Source: Acanthosepion esculentum (Eukaryota > Mollusca > Cephalopoda > Sepiida > Sepiidae). From it: a DNA stretch of 64,000 nucleotides. The number at the start of each line of letters is the position of its first letter. Within the stretch, counting starts at the first letter, position 1. Shown here in pieces: positions 12,001 to 26,000 of this stretch. The translations under genes were made by a program, and so were the position numbers. The stretch lies in assembly GCA_964036315.1 (NCBI GenBank), contig OZ038517.1:22790083-22854082 (forward strand), given 5' to 3'. The notes beneath the pieces were generated by a model that did no database searches, was not told where the DNA came from, and worked only from the letters and a program-made list of their open reading frames with translations.

Positions 12001-15000
12001 CCTCTCAAGGCATGGGGCCTCCTTGAGGGGACATTTGTTCGTGGTGACTGGCATTAGTTCAGGGTCTGATCGGCAGTGATGGAATGTAACCAGTTTTAGA
12101 GTTATTGATCAGATTTTTCCCCCACTTGGAAGTTAGTGTCAGATTGGAAGAGAGGTCAGCTGCCAATCTTTGATCATCAAGACTTTTCTGCTGGTCGGAC
12201 CTTGGTCAAATGCTGATGCTCCTGATCGTTAAGTTGGTAACTCTGGTCTAAACCATTGCTCTGCCCACGTTGTGTTCATTGATCACAGAGCTGGCAAAGA
12301 TCAGATTGTTGCCTGTAACTGCAGTCTTGGTTTGATCCCAGCCAAACTGTGTCACAAAGGAAATTAAATAAAATATTCTTGCAGATGAGTAAAGAAAAGA
12401 CAGAAATTTCTTAACAGTCCATTTCTATGTAATTTTATACCAATTCTCTGTATAATATAAGTTTTTGGTACAGAAATATTAATCTTTCCCACTTTGAAGT
12501 CTATCATGGCACTTTGCTTAACTAGCTAAATATGAAACAAGGCTTGCGTTGGAGGTTCTCTCTGGCAATAAGTCACATAGGATTTGGTAGAGTGGTCATC
12601 TCTTGCCTGGAACTACTGTCTTGGTCATCTCAGTATTCTGGCATACGGTTTGATGTGGATATGGGGACTCTGTGGTTTCTGTATCTCCTTGTTGTCTGGC
12701 TCTTTTGAGAGATCCCTTTTCCAATGGGGAGCAGTCACAGGATATTGATCCTCCCAACATTTGTGCCTCGCACCAACACTTCCCAATAGGCATTGGCAAT
12801 TCCTCCGTCTTCCATGGTATTTCACCTGCACCTGTTACCTTGTTTGTTCTTCGACCAATCTGGCTCTCAATCATGTGGCATAGCTTAGGTTGTGTTCATT
12901 AATTAAAATTATCATTTTAATTTTGTGTCAACAAAATTTCTCAGCCTGGCTTTGCTCAAAAATCAGAAATTTACCAGCTGCTTTCTCTGGTCAGTCCCCT
13001 CCCCCAAATCCCATCAGGGTCATTGTACTTCAAGCACCCTGGGTCCTGGGTCTTTACATAAGGAAACTTTATTCATTTTATTTGATTACAGAGATCACCA
13101 AATTTTCTCTCTCTGATGTGTGTTTTCATAACCAGCACTCTTTAACCTGCCTCATTAATCAGCTGTCACCTATATATTGCCATATGGCGTATGTGGTAAT
13201 ATCTTGTAAAAGTACCCCTGCCCTAAAAAGAAATAGACTTCGGAAATAAAAAGAAATATCTTTTCCTTCTCTCAGTCTATCCATCATTCTATTCTTTAAC
13301 GCTTCTCATCTTGTTCCAAGCTATGTTTTTAATTTTTGTTAAGCATTTCAGCCCAAGCAAGGCAGGAGCAAGTGAGGGGTTACAGAGAGTGAGAGCAAGA
13401 GTAAAGAGGAGTGTTTGAAGAAAGGATATAGAGAAGGATGAGGTTCAGGATCAAGGCATCAGAAGATGCCTTTGAATATTATAGCTATCAGGGAAGCAAG
13501 TAGGAGGAAGGGAGTTCCACTGTCAGGAAGTGCAAGAGAAGAAGCTGTTGGAGTAGAAGAGGCGGTTACATTTAACTGTTTCAACAGTGAAAGGGTGGGA
13601 CTGAGATGCCAACCTAGTAGCACACTTAAATTCATGCAGTTGGGGTACCAGTGAAAGTAACTCGTCAGAACAATTGCCATGAAAATATTTGTAGAAAAGA
13701 CAGAGGGAAGCCACATCTTTCTTTCCATTTGCCAGTGTCACATAGTATCACAGACTTTTAGAGGTGCACCCGTATATCAGGATATCATCATAAACATTTA
13801 CAAATAATCAGAGTATATTCTTAGGTAGATTATTTATGTAAATCAGTAAGAGGGTTGGTCAAACAAGTGACCACTGAGGGACACCTGCATTGACTGCCAG
13901 GGCCTCAGAAGACTGGCCGTTAATAGCTATCTTCAGGGATCTATGTGTTAGGAAGGATTTTATAATAGGGAAAACCCTTCCAGTGATTCCATAACTGAAG
14001 AGCTTATGTAGCAAACCTTTGTGCCAAACCTGGTCGAAGGCCTTCGAGATATCTAATACTATGGTCATTGCTGTATGCGTGTCATCAAGGACCTCACTAT
14101 TTCTGTGTGTAATGGAAGTTAGGATATCAGCAGTGGATTGGGCTGATCAAAACGCATACTGCTCGTTGTACAAGGAGTTGTTCCTATCCAGGTTCTCAAC
14201 AACCTTCTTGTTGATTAAGTCCTCAAAAAGATTACTGATGATACTAATGGATCTATACTGCAAGGGAGGATTGTTTACCCACATTCTTGAAGACTGGGCA
14301 TATACTTGCTACCTACCATATGCTTGGGACAGATTTCTCTTCAAGCAGTTGTTACATAACTTTGCTAGAATTAGGGATAATTCTGGGTAGATATTCTTAA
14401 GGATGACCACTGGAATTTTGTTTGGGCCAGTGACTTTTTTAGGGTCAAAGCTTTTAATAAGTCTAGAGACTTTTCTTACTGAAATGAGTGTATTAGTGAG
14501 ATTGTGCTCAGTGAGATGTGGGAAGTTGAGGAAGGGATGGCTTTTGTCATCCAATGTTGAGTTTGAAGTAAAGATCAAGGCGAAGAGATTCGCCTTGACA
14601 TGGCGAGGGGTATATGAACTCGGGGTCATTTATAATAGTGGCTCTGTTCATAATTTGGTTGATGATCCTCCAGAATACACAAGATTCAATTAGTTTCTTT
14701 TTAACCTTGGCCTGGACAGATCTCACATAACGTACATTGTGTGGTTTCCAGGACTCTCTTACAACAATTGCACGTGGTTCTGAAAGAAGTAAGGGCCAGA
14801 CTTCAACGCTCCTTGTGATAGATTTCGAAGTAGGGGTTCCAGTGAACTATGGCTGCAGTGCATTCAAAGAAAAATAAAGAAATAAAAATGGTAATATGAA
14901 ACAGTTAAAAGATTAAAAATAAAGTTAGAGATTTGTTGAAAACATAAAGACAGGCAAATCTTTGGGTGGGTTCTTGACCAAAAGTGTGGGTGACAGAATA

Positions 15001-17435
15001 TCAGTGACACTTTCATGGGAAGTAAGTAGGTAGGTCTCTGGCCAAGACAACAAACTATCTTTCTGATATGGAGATGGGGTAGGGATCACAATCTTTTTTT
15101 TTTCTTTTATTTTATGCTCATTTTACATTTTTTTTTTCTTTTGGTGAATTTGCATGTAAATATGCTTGGATTCCCTCTTTTGGAAACTGTACAATATTTG
15201 CTCACCAGCCAGTTTACCACACCAGGTAAACCTCTATAAAATATAATGTGAATGTAGCTTCACTCTGTCTTTTCCACAAATATTTTTATGGCAACTGTTC
15301 TGATGCACTTGGTGCCTCAACTGCATGAATTTAAGCATGTGACTAGATTGGCAATTAGGTCTCACCATTTTACTGTTGAACTCGCTAGATGCAACCATCT
15401 GTTCTATTCTAATAGTTTCTTTTCTTGCTTGAGGAACTCCCTTCTGATTTCTTCCTTCCCTGCTACCTACAATCTTCAAAAATTGAAATGCAATGCCAAA
15501 TACCATCTTCTCTTTTCCTGAAACCTCTTCTTTTATTGTCCTTTCTCCTCACTTCAGTCTTCTCATTCTCTTTCACTCCCAGTAACCTCCTGCATCTTAG
15601 TGGCTTTATTGCCTTACTTGGAGTGAAATGACTAGACAAAAACAATATTCTTCACCTCTGTTCCAATGAATTAAAAATTAATCAACAGCTGATTTTATTT
15701 TGTTTATAGGCATGGATGAAATGTCTACACATGTGATGATATCAAAGAATAAACTTTCAATGACAACAATGTCACTACTGCAAGAAGTTCAGGTGTTAAC
15801 TTACCATAACTACGATGCCATGTTGAGTGTCTTGCAGAAAGTCAACAGGAAATGTCCAAATATTTCAAAAATTCACAGGTTAGTTTCATCTCTTTTGTTT
15901 TAAGAAAACCAATACTCTCTTTTGACTTCTGTTTGAATTTTTTGGATGAATTATTATTTACATTCAGACTAATATCCTCATCTTTGTTGTTATTATCACC
16001 TGATCACCTTCTGTCTGAATTCCTGGGATGAGGAGTGAGTTATTTACATTTAAACTAATGTCCTCAAAGTTGTTATTGTTATTTTTAGACAGATATGTTG
16101 CAAAAAGAACCTTTTTTTTGTGTTATAGACATTCTTTTTCTAAGCATTTTTCTCTTGCATTGTAGAAATGATTTATTCATTGCCATTTTGAATTGTCTTT
16201 CTCTATTCCTGTATTTGCCTCTCACTTACAGACATGCCATCAAGTAACTGAAACTTTGTGAAATGTGTCAATTTAGGCTCCTAAAACAAAAACAAAAAAA
16301 CTTTTTTATATTTTTGCCTTAATAACTCTTCATGCATAAATGCTTCTAATTTTCTCATTTATTTTATCACCTAAAAAGAAAGATATTTTTTACTGTAAAA
16401 TTGGACATGTGTTCAACTAAGAAAAACAAAATAATTATTAAAAAAGTGGGATTGGTTGGCCAGGTTCAAATTTCAGCCAAGGGCATTATGATTGCTTCCA
16501 TTACAAACTACCTTAGTAAAGATAGGAATTCCTCGATTTTACCCCACCAGCTATGGGTTAAATAGCAAAGTAGATTGGTCTCTCTGACTTTAGTAACTTG
16601 TCTAGAAGGACAAATCCGAATTCAAAACTAGTTGGACACTGGTACTAGCAACTTAATAACTCATCGTGCATAAAAGTTTCTATTTTTTTTTATCTCCTAA
16701 AAAGAAAGATTTTTTTTTTATTGATAGTTCACTCAATACAAGGCCCAAGAGCCACTCAAGGTAGAGGGTTATTGAGTGAGATTGTAAGGGAGGGAAAAGG
16801 AGGAACTGAGAGAGTATTATAAAGATGACGATAAGATTTGTCAGAGTAGCAGTAACAGTTCTGGGGAAGAAGCTGTCTGAGTAGAACTTGCTTTTTACCA
16901 AGAACAGAAATGGAAAGGGGAGTGACATGGCACGAAGGAATGTAACTCGTCTGAACATCTGCCATAGTAATAGCGATATATTAGTGAACGGTTGATGATG
17001 CTTTTTAGTCTGTGGAATAAGTGTTGTTGGGTGGGGAATAATTCATCACCCACAAGGCCGTGTAAGTGCTATTGAACTCTGTCCAGGCTAGACAATGATG
17101 ACTGGTCAGCAATACTCTATTCTTGATCTGATCTAACACTTATAAAGACAGAGCGTATCAGAGAGAGTTAGTTTGTTATATATTTATAATGGCATATGCC
17201 TGTATAAACAAAGAAATAAGAATCTTCAGACAAGGATCTAAAAATGTATTTTCTATCCTTTTTACAGTACAACTGAATGAATTGTGTTAGTATAGGACAA
17301 ACAGAAAATGTGTCTATATGTGTGTGGATGTTTATGTCACAAGTTTGCATATAAAATTCCAGCAGTCGTCACAAGAATGAAAACGAAGTTAGATATGAAA
17401 AAATGCAGTATGATTGAATAATTAATAGCTCTACT

Positions 17436-17491
<56 letters not shown>

Positions 17492-20400
17492 GTCATTCAC
17501 AGGCAGTACTGTTTCGCTGTATCACAGCTCTTCAGTGCGACTAGACTTCCGAATGCCTCAAGCCAGGATTGAAACACAACTAATTTGGTGTCAGCCAGAG
17601 CTATCTTCACTCGGTAGAGTTACACAACTAAATCTAGCGTATTGTTTTTACAAATGTAAACAAATGCCCATCAGCCAAAGTGCTCCATTCATTTTACTGA
17701 AGAGCTTTGCATTAGTGCAGGTGGATTGAGCTTTCTTTTAAATTAAATATATGAACATTGGAATTGTACTCTATTCATTCTCATCTTACCTGGAAATATA
17801 TATCAGTCAGTTATGTGCCATGCGTGATACACACTTAGACGATCAGGTATCTTTCGATACATGACTAACGAGGCAAATTTTTCCCGCAGTAGGTTGCCAT
17901 TTCTTTATGCGGTAGACCATCCAAAGCTATAGAACCCGATCTGTCCTGCTATTTACCCATAGCTAGGGGGAGAAGAAGAGGATTCATACATTTCCCAAGG
18001 GGATTAGCATGTAAGTGAATGTAATGGATTCAACTGGAATTTGAACTCGGGTCTCCAGTTCCTCAATCCGAGCTGCTATCCATTAATCCACCGTTTATTT
18101 TAATCATTTCACCCCAATCAAGGCAATAAAGTGACAAGGATGCAAGGGGTTACTGAGTGTTCGAGAGCATGAGAAAAAACTACTATTAAAGAGAAGAAAA
18201 CAATAAAAACAGGAATTTATAAGACAAGATAGCAATTGACATTGCATTTAAATTTTTGAAGATCGAAGGGAAGGGAGAAGCCATAACAAAGTCCCTCTAT
18301 GCCATCAGAAGCTTGACATTTAATGATTGCTGGACAGTATTCACTTCTGGACGATGTTCTGAAAATAATTGCTTTCACACTGCTGATTTGTCACCATTAG
18401 AGTAAAAGAGACAGTAATATGCCTAAAGCATTGGCTGATGTCTGCCATTTCTAATAGGAGAAGTATATGGAAGAAGATAAGAAGCAGCAGAGAAAGAGGA
18501 AATAAAAAGGAGAAGAGAAAGGAGAGATAAAAAGAAGCAGTGTGTGTGGGACAGGCAAGAGAAAATATACCATAGATAAAATGCCTGGCCAAATAGATTT
18601 TTCCCCACAAGTGTGATACTGAGCAGAATGGAGACCTCAACAGATAAGGCAAGTGAATCTTTCTGCCACCCACACACAATGTTGAAATGAGCAGATTGTT
18701 TTTCCCTCCCTTCAGACATGATGCTGGGGCAAGAGGATCTCTTTCTCCTCCCCACAGACATGATGCTGGGGCACACAGATTTTTGTCCTCCTTCCACAGA
18801 GATGATGCCAAGATGTAGGGAATCTTCTTTACTACAGACACTAAGGTTAGCGGTTGATCACCCCACCACCGATATGATTCTGAAGAGAGTGGATTTTAGT
18901 ATTGAAATATTTCTTCTTAATTTTTTTTTTTTTGTATGCAAGTATTTTTCTAGTTTCTAATGAAAAAAAAATTAAATTTAAATATCATGTTCATAGAATA
19001 GATTTTAAAATTGATTCTTACTAACCAAAGGGTATGACAACAAACTACATCCATTAGCAAAGTCTCTGATCAGGAGGTTATGAGGTGCATGGAACCACCT
19101 CTTAATTGCTGGTGTTTCCAGAGCCACCCTGAGCCAGAGTGGTAGCACCTGTTAGGGTCCAAGCTATGGGCAAATAGTTAACCCTCACACTGGGCTCAAA
19201 ACTCTATGAAAGTATAAAAAATAGGTTTTAATACCAGAAATACATTTTTGTAAAAATATGACCAGAAATGAATTTTTGAAGAAAAAATTATTACCAGCAA
19301 TACATTTTTGGAAAAAAAAAATATTACCAGCAATAAAAATCTTGTCAGCATTAAACAACCCATTGCAGTTGATATGCTGTAAAACAAATCAAAAACCAAA
19401 TGGAAGGAACTGTATAATTTGTCTTGTTTCTCTGTGCATTCATTAAGTTTTTGTTTTGAATCGTCAGCAAGCAAAGAATTAATCATTTTGACTCAATGTT
19501 GTTTTTTTTTAACCATTTTTATTTTCCTATTTCTCTAGTCTTGGGAAGAGCTCTGAGAAGAGGGATCTTTGGATGTTTTCATTTGGAAAGCAATCACCTC
19601 AACCCAAGCCTCATGTCTTCTTGGCTGGCAACTTACATGGGGATGAAATGGTTGGAAGAGAACTTCTCTTGGAACTTGTCTATCATCTTTGTGAAAACTA
19701 CAAAAAGGATTATATAATCACCTCAGTAAGTCATAGGCACCTTTTGATAATAAAACTAGGTATCAGCCTTTATTCCATAACTTTGTCCTGGGTATAACGA
19801 TAAACTACATCCAGCAGCAAGGCCTCTGATCACGATATTGGAAGTTTTGAGGAGTGTAGAACCACCTCTTAATTACTGTTGTTTCCAGGTCCACCCTGAC
19901 TTGGGGTGGTAGCACCTGTCAGGGTTCCATCTATGGGCAAATAATGAACACCCAAGCAACAATCAACAGTACATTTTTATAGTAAAACTATCAACAATAC
20001 ATTTTGTGATCTACAAAATATATACCTAAAAAACATACCTTTACTCTAAAAGTATAAAATTCTGTACAAAATATCTATACTTGAAAGCATAAAATTATGT
20101 ACAAAATATTTAGATTTCAGCATTAAATATCCCATAGATGTTGATATGCCATTGAACAAAATCAAACTACTAACATGATAGAGTTATTTCATTACATTAA
20201 TCCATATAATAGCCTACAATTTCTTAAAGAAATCAAACTGTATTCCAAAATATATAGCAAAATTACAGCATAAAACACACATACCACTGCCTCTAGTAAT
20301 TATGTCCGCACATGTATATATATATACAAAAGCATCATCTACTATAATTGTAGTGACTTCACCCAAATCCATTTAAAATACTACCAAACAACCAATATGA

Positions 20401-23014
20401 AATAACTTTCATGACATTAATCCATATAATAGCCTACAATTTTGTAAAGAAATCAAACTGTATTAAAAAACAGCATAGCTTCAACAAAACTACAACATAA
20501 AACACACATATCACTGTCTCTAATAATTATATCCACACAAACATGTATATGAACAAAATCTGAGTATCATCTACCATATATTCAATTGTGAAAGCAAAAT
20601 GACATATATCATATTTTTCTTAATTCAAAGCTCTAAAGAAAATTAAATTTTGGCATTAAATGACCCATAAGATGATATGCCATTAAACGAACAAATCAAC
20701 CATTATTCCATAACTTATTGATCTTTTCAGTATCTTAATTTCTTTTTTCTTTGACTAAAGGGTCCCCCAACCGAAGGCACAAATTTCATTCAAGGTAGAG
20801 GGTTGCAGAATGAAGTTGTTGCATGAACATAAGAGGAGGAAATAAGTGCAAATTATAAGGATATGTAGGATAGATAAAAGTTAACCCTAAAACTGTCTTG
20901 TTCATTAAGGGTCACATGATTAACGAAGCATAGTGCATACTGACTGGGGAGGAGGAAGGAGAGGTAAGCCAACATAAGTATTGTCCGAAGGTTGGTAATA
21001 AACTATTAACATTATTCCAGGAATTTTCTTCATTTTTATTATTTTCTATTGTTTAGTTGTCTGAAAATATGAGATACAGTGTTACCATTATTCCAGATAT
21101 TACCAAGAACCTCATCTTGATCTGTGTTCTTTTTTTATGCTAAAGGTTTATGCAATATTAGGCTCAAGAGCCACTTAAAGTAGAGGCTTACTAAATAAGG
21201 TGTGAGGTATGAATGAAAGAGATGGTAGGAAGTGAAGATTAAGAGGATAAGGAGGATAGATAATGATTGACCCTTGAATTGAAGAGGTTAAACATGTAGG
21301 GTAGAGGGTTATTGTTAAAACGGTTATGATAAATGATGTGTGTGATATGAATGAAAAAAGAAGGGGTAGGAAGTGAAGATTATGAGAATAAGATAAGGAT
21401 TTATTTTTTTAAATGGATTTATTGCTAAAAAAAAATAATAATTTAAATATATTTCTTTTTTCCTCGGACAATTTGTGAATAACTTTGTAATATTTTAAAC
21501 TTAATGCTCGGTTAAATTTAGAAGTTGAATTTTGTAATTTTCAATCTTTAATTTTACCGTGAAATTAGAACTTAATTATTTCATATTGATTTCTAGTTTA
21601 ATCTAATATTAACTTTAATACAGTAATGGTTCATATTTAGAATATACTGTCACATTTTTTGAATTTTGATATAATTGTATTATGATTGGTCATCTTAGAT
21701 TATGTAATAATGTTTCTCCTATTGAGGGGGTTTAATTTGGTTTTGAATTTACAATAAAACTCTTTATTTCGCAGTCAACACTATCACTTGATAAGACACC
21801 AGAAGTGTTTTTGTAGTCATGTTATAACATGCTTATGATATAATTTTTGAATATATATTATAAAAAATAATAATGTTAAAATATGTTTATAGTAATAAAA
21901 AATGTTAGATTAAAAAAAATCCATTTAAAAATTACTGTTTACAATATGACTGATAAATAAAGCTAACAGATTCAAAGATGTCCCAACAAGACATGCTTTG
22001 CTGTATCCTGATGGTTTCCTGTAACGAAATTGGTAACCATCCACTTCAGCCATAAAAGTGCTATGACTAATGTTAAAAGGTAATACAGGTTCAATTCCTG
22101 TTGAGAGGCACATTTTCCTTTAATAGGACTTCTCAATTTCACTGTTTAAGGAAAGGAAAAAAAAAAGAAAACACCAGGGATGTTATCCTAATCACACTAA
22201 AAATAGGATGTGCAGATGGTACAATGGATAGAAGGAAAAATAGGAGAGCCAAGTTCAAATTCCAGTCAAGTTTGTTACTTTCACTTACATGCAAATACCA
22301 TTGGGAGAAGTATAAATCTGCCTCTTTTCCACCATCTATGGGTTAAATAGTATGACTTGTATCTGGAATAAACATTATCTCCCAAAAATGTTGAATGCAA
22401 TATCCACTCATAAAAAATAGAATTATTCTTACAATTCAAAAAATATGTTCTGGCTTTAAATAACCCACAAAAGGGGTGATAGCTGTAAAAAACAAATCAA
22501 ACTATTGAAAATAACATTTATAGTTTTAACAAAGAAATATTGTTCTATCAATGTTTAAGTTGATGTGTTCTCCGGTCTATCTTGCATTTGCATGCACAGA
22601 GATTGTCTCCTCAGGGGAGAAGAGTCACAATATTAACTTTGCTGACTCTTGTGGTTCTATCTAGGATTGAACTCACCACCATTGGCTAATAAATTTGACA
22701 CCTACTCCTCAGTTTAATGGAAGTGTTCTAAGCAGTGGCAGTAGCTTATTTCCCTTCCTGCCAAAGTGGATTTAGCCTTTAGGCAGGATTTAAGTTTTTG
22801 AAATTTCTCATTTTACTATTGTTTGGTGAAGTGCTGATATTGATTGAACAAGATCCTGTTTTAACAGTTGCCCACCGAGTGTATCCATGTTGTGAGATGA
22901 ACAGATGTGTCTCCTGAAATGGCTCACAACATGGAGGATTTGGAATGAGTCCACCAAAAGAAATGTGAAAGAAACAAGAACCAATATATATATATATATA
23001 CATTATTTATCTGT

Positions 23015-23063
<49 letters not shown>

Positions 23064-26000
23064 CAGATAAATAATGTATTAAACAACAAATGGTTTACAA
23101 AATGACAATGTGTGTGTATAAATTAATGTGGAATTTATGTTCGAAAGTATGTGTGAGTGAGTTAGTATATATATATGTGCGTGCATGTGTGTATGTATTG
23201 TTCAAGGGAAAAACGCAAATCTCCACAAGAGATTTACATTGTTGTAGTCTCAGCTGAAAAGTAAGGAGAAAGAGAGTGAAAAAAGATATTGCCAAGTATT
23301 TATAGAAATGGAGAGCGTCCCCAAGTAGTGGTTTAAAAATTAGGAAATTGAGGAGGAGTTAACTCTGACACTACTACATCTCAGAACTAAATGTAGGAGA
23401 TGGGATAATGTCTCTTCATTTTATAGTCCTGAATATAATGATATATAGTGGACATTCTGGCAGATAAGATGGGGAGAAGATGTATGGATTCATGCTTTTA
23501 CAAAACATTAAACAAACTCATTAATAATGACTTTCCTAATGACATTGTTGATAAATTAAAAGAGCTATTAGAAATATTAACATAAATCAAAAAGCATGAT
23601 ACTTTCTCAAATAACCCTAAACATATCAACCTACTATACCATAATCAAATGCATTATAACTACATGCAAGATGAAAAAATCCTAAAAAAAGCAACTCATA
23701 AGCACTAATATGCCCCCAATGAAACCAGTAAAAAAAATAAAACTAATTATATACTATACTAAATTTAATACAACCAATTTAATTATCCACAATAACTCTT
23801 CTCCATCAACTAGTGTTTTGCAAAAGACCAACATTATCAAAACAGCTTACACACTTTCCATATAAGATACACACTCTATNNNNNNNNNNNNNNNNNNNNN
23901 NNNNNNNNNNNNNNNNNNNNNNNNNNNNNNNNNNNNNNNNNNNNNNNNNNNNNNNNNNNNNNNNNNNNNNNNNNNNNNNNNNNNNNNNNNNNNNNNNNNN
24001 NNNNNNNNNNNNNNNNNNNNNNNNNNNNNNNNNNNNNNNNNNNNNNNNNNNNNNNNNNNNNNNNNNNNNNNNNNNNNNNGTTTTACTGACTAGGGTTGTT
24101 TTATGACTGTTATAATTATAGATTATGAGGATATATAAGATAGCAGTTGACTTTGAACTTGAAGTGGTTAAGATTGTAGTGGTCAAGTTCTTGAAGTGGT
24201 TAAGATTGTAGTGGTCAAGTAAGAATCTGTTCCACAAAGCAGAAGATGTCTGATCAGAACTTCCTTCTTATCAATGCAGTATGAAAAGAATGAGAATGAT
24301 TTCACCCTGTGTACATGGCACGGCTAGTTTTTTTTTTTTTTTTTTTTTATAACTGAATTTATCCCAAGCAACACAGTAAAGTTACTAAGACACAAGGGGT
24401 TCCTGGGTGTAAAAGAATTAAAAAAATAGAAAACATTATGAATGAGTGAGAATAATAATCAGGAAAACAGTGGATGACGATTGACATTGCAGTTAAACTT
24501 TTGAAGATCAAAGTTGACCAGAAAGCATGGAGGCCAAAAGAGAGTTCCACAAGTGATAAGTGTGAGAAAAGAAACTGTTAGCATAGAATGAACGGTTACA
24601 TGTAGCCAGCTACAACTGTAAATTAATGGGACCTTGTTGCCAATCTTGTATTACACTTAAACTCATAAAGCCTAGGTACCATAGCGAAAAGCTCATCTGA
24701 ACATTTGCAGGTGAGCAACTTTAAGGTGATGGGAAAGTGACTGAAGCCAGGTCAGGACTGTTACTGATTCTCCTTTGGATTTTATCAAGAATTTCTAAAT
24801 AAATGACATGACCACTGGACCATATGCGGAAGCACTATTCTAAGTATGGGTGAATAGTAGACTCATGGATATGTAAGATAGATTCTGGAGAGAAAAACTG
24901 TCTAGCACAACACAGTGAAGTAACTTTCTTAGCGGCTGACCTAGCAATGGATTCAATATAGTCTTTCCACTTCATATCAGCTGAGAATGTTAATCCAAAA
25001 AGGCACAACGAATCACTCTCCTGGAGGTTAGCATCAGCCATGCTGATGGAAGGCAGAAAGAGGTCTCTCAGATGATTGATAGAGAGCAGTTTAGTTTAGA
25101 GGCCTTAAAATTAACAAGCCATTCTTTGTCCCAGTTAACAACAAATGGTAGTTCATTTTTGAGATCAGCTGCCAATTTGACTTTTTACATTATTCAAACT
25201 AGTGTTCTCATCTTTGTCGCCATATTTATTACAACGTTTCGGCCGTTGTACACTCCGGCCTTCTTCAGGTGGTTGGAATGTCAAACAGAACCCTTTATTT
25301 CACTCACTGGGGTAGACTGTTCTAGTTCCATGTGCCATGTTTTAACAGATGTCAGTTATCAGTTATCTCCTGTTAATTCCCTTCTCCAAATTCTTGAACT
25401 CACACTCTTTGGGTCCGAATAATGTAAATAGTGTACATGATACCTCATCTCAGAAATATAGGAAGATACCAATTTGACTTTATCATACTGGTTAGGTTTT
25501 TCTGTTGAGATAGGAGTAAATGGGTGTGTCAGCATAGATACCAAGTTCAGAACTGATGCCATCGGGAAGGTCATTAATAAGAGAGACCAAGGATAGAGCC
25601 CTGGGGGGTACCTGCATTATTACAGAAGGATCTAGGAAAAGGTCTGAACTGGTGGAACTAAGGAATCTAACTCATTTGAACATTTGTTATGGAAATAGTG
25701 ATAGATTAGTAATAGGCTTGCAGTGTTGCATCTGTGGGGAAGGGGTTGTAGGTGGGGGAGAATAATTCATCACCTTCAAGGCTGCATAAATGCTTTTGAA
25801 CTCTATTAAGGCTGCTCCAGTCCAGATATGGCAGTATTTTTTTTTTAAGCTCATCACCCCAAGCAAGGCTGGAAGCCACTAGCATGCAAGGGGTTACAGA
25901 AGGTTTGGAGGAAGAGCAGATAGGAGTGGTAAAGGAGAGGATGTGGAGAAAGATAGTGGATCGATCAAGGCAGGGGGGTTACAGAAGATTTGGAGCGAGA

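Noticed and set aside
12596..13249. Overlapping frames of 60-119 codons on both strands
   Set aside because: No recognised domain, codon pattern or splice context; they are mutually overlapping and probably chance or transposon debris.
23806..24237. Long frames across the N gap
   Set aside because: They are open only because N codons are unreadable.
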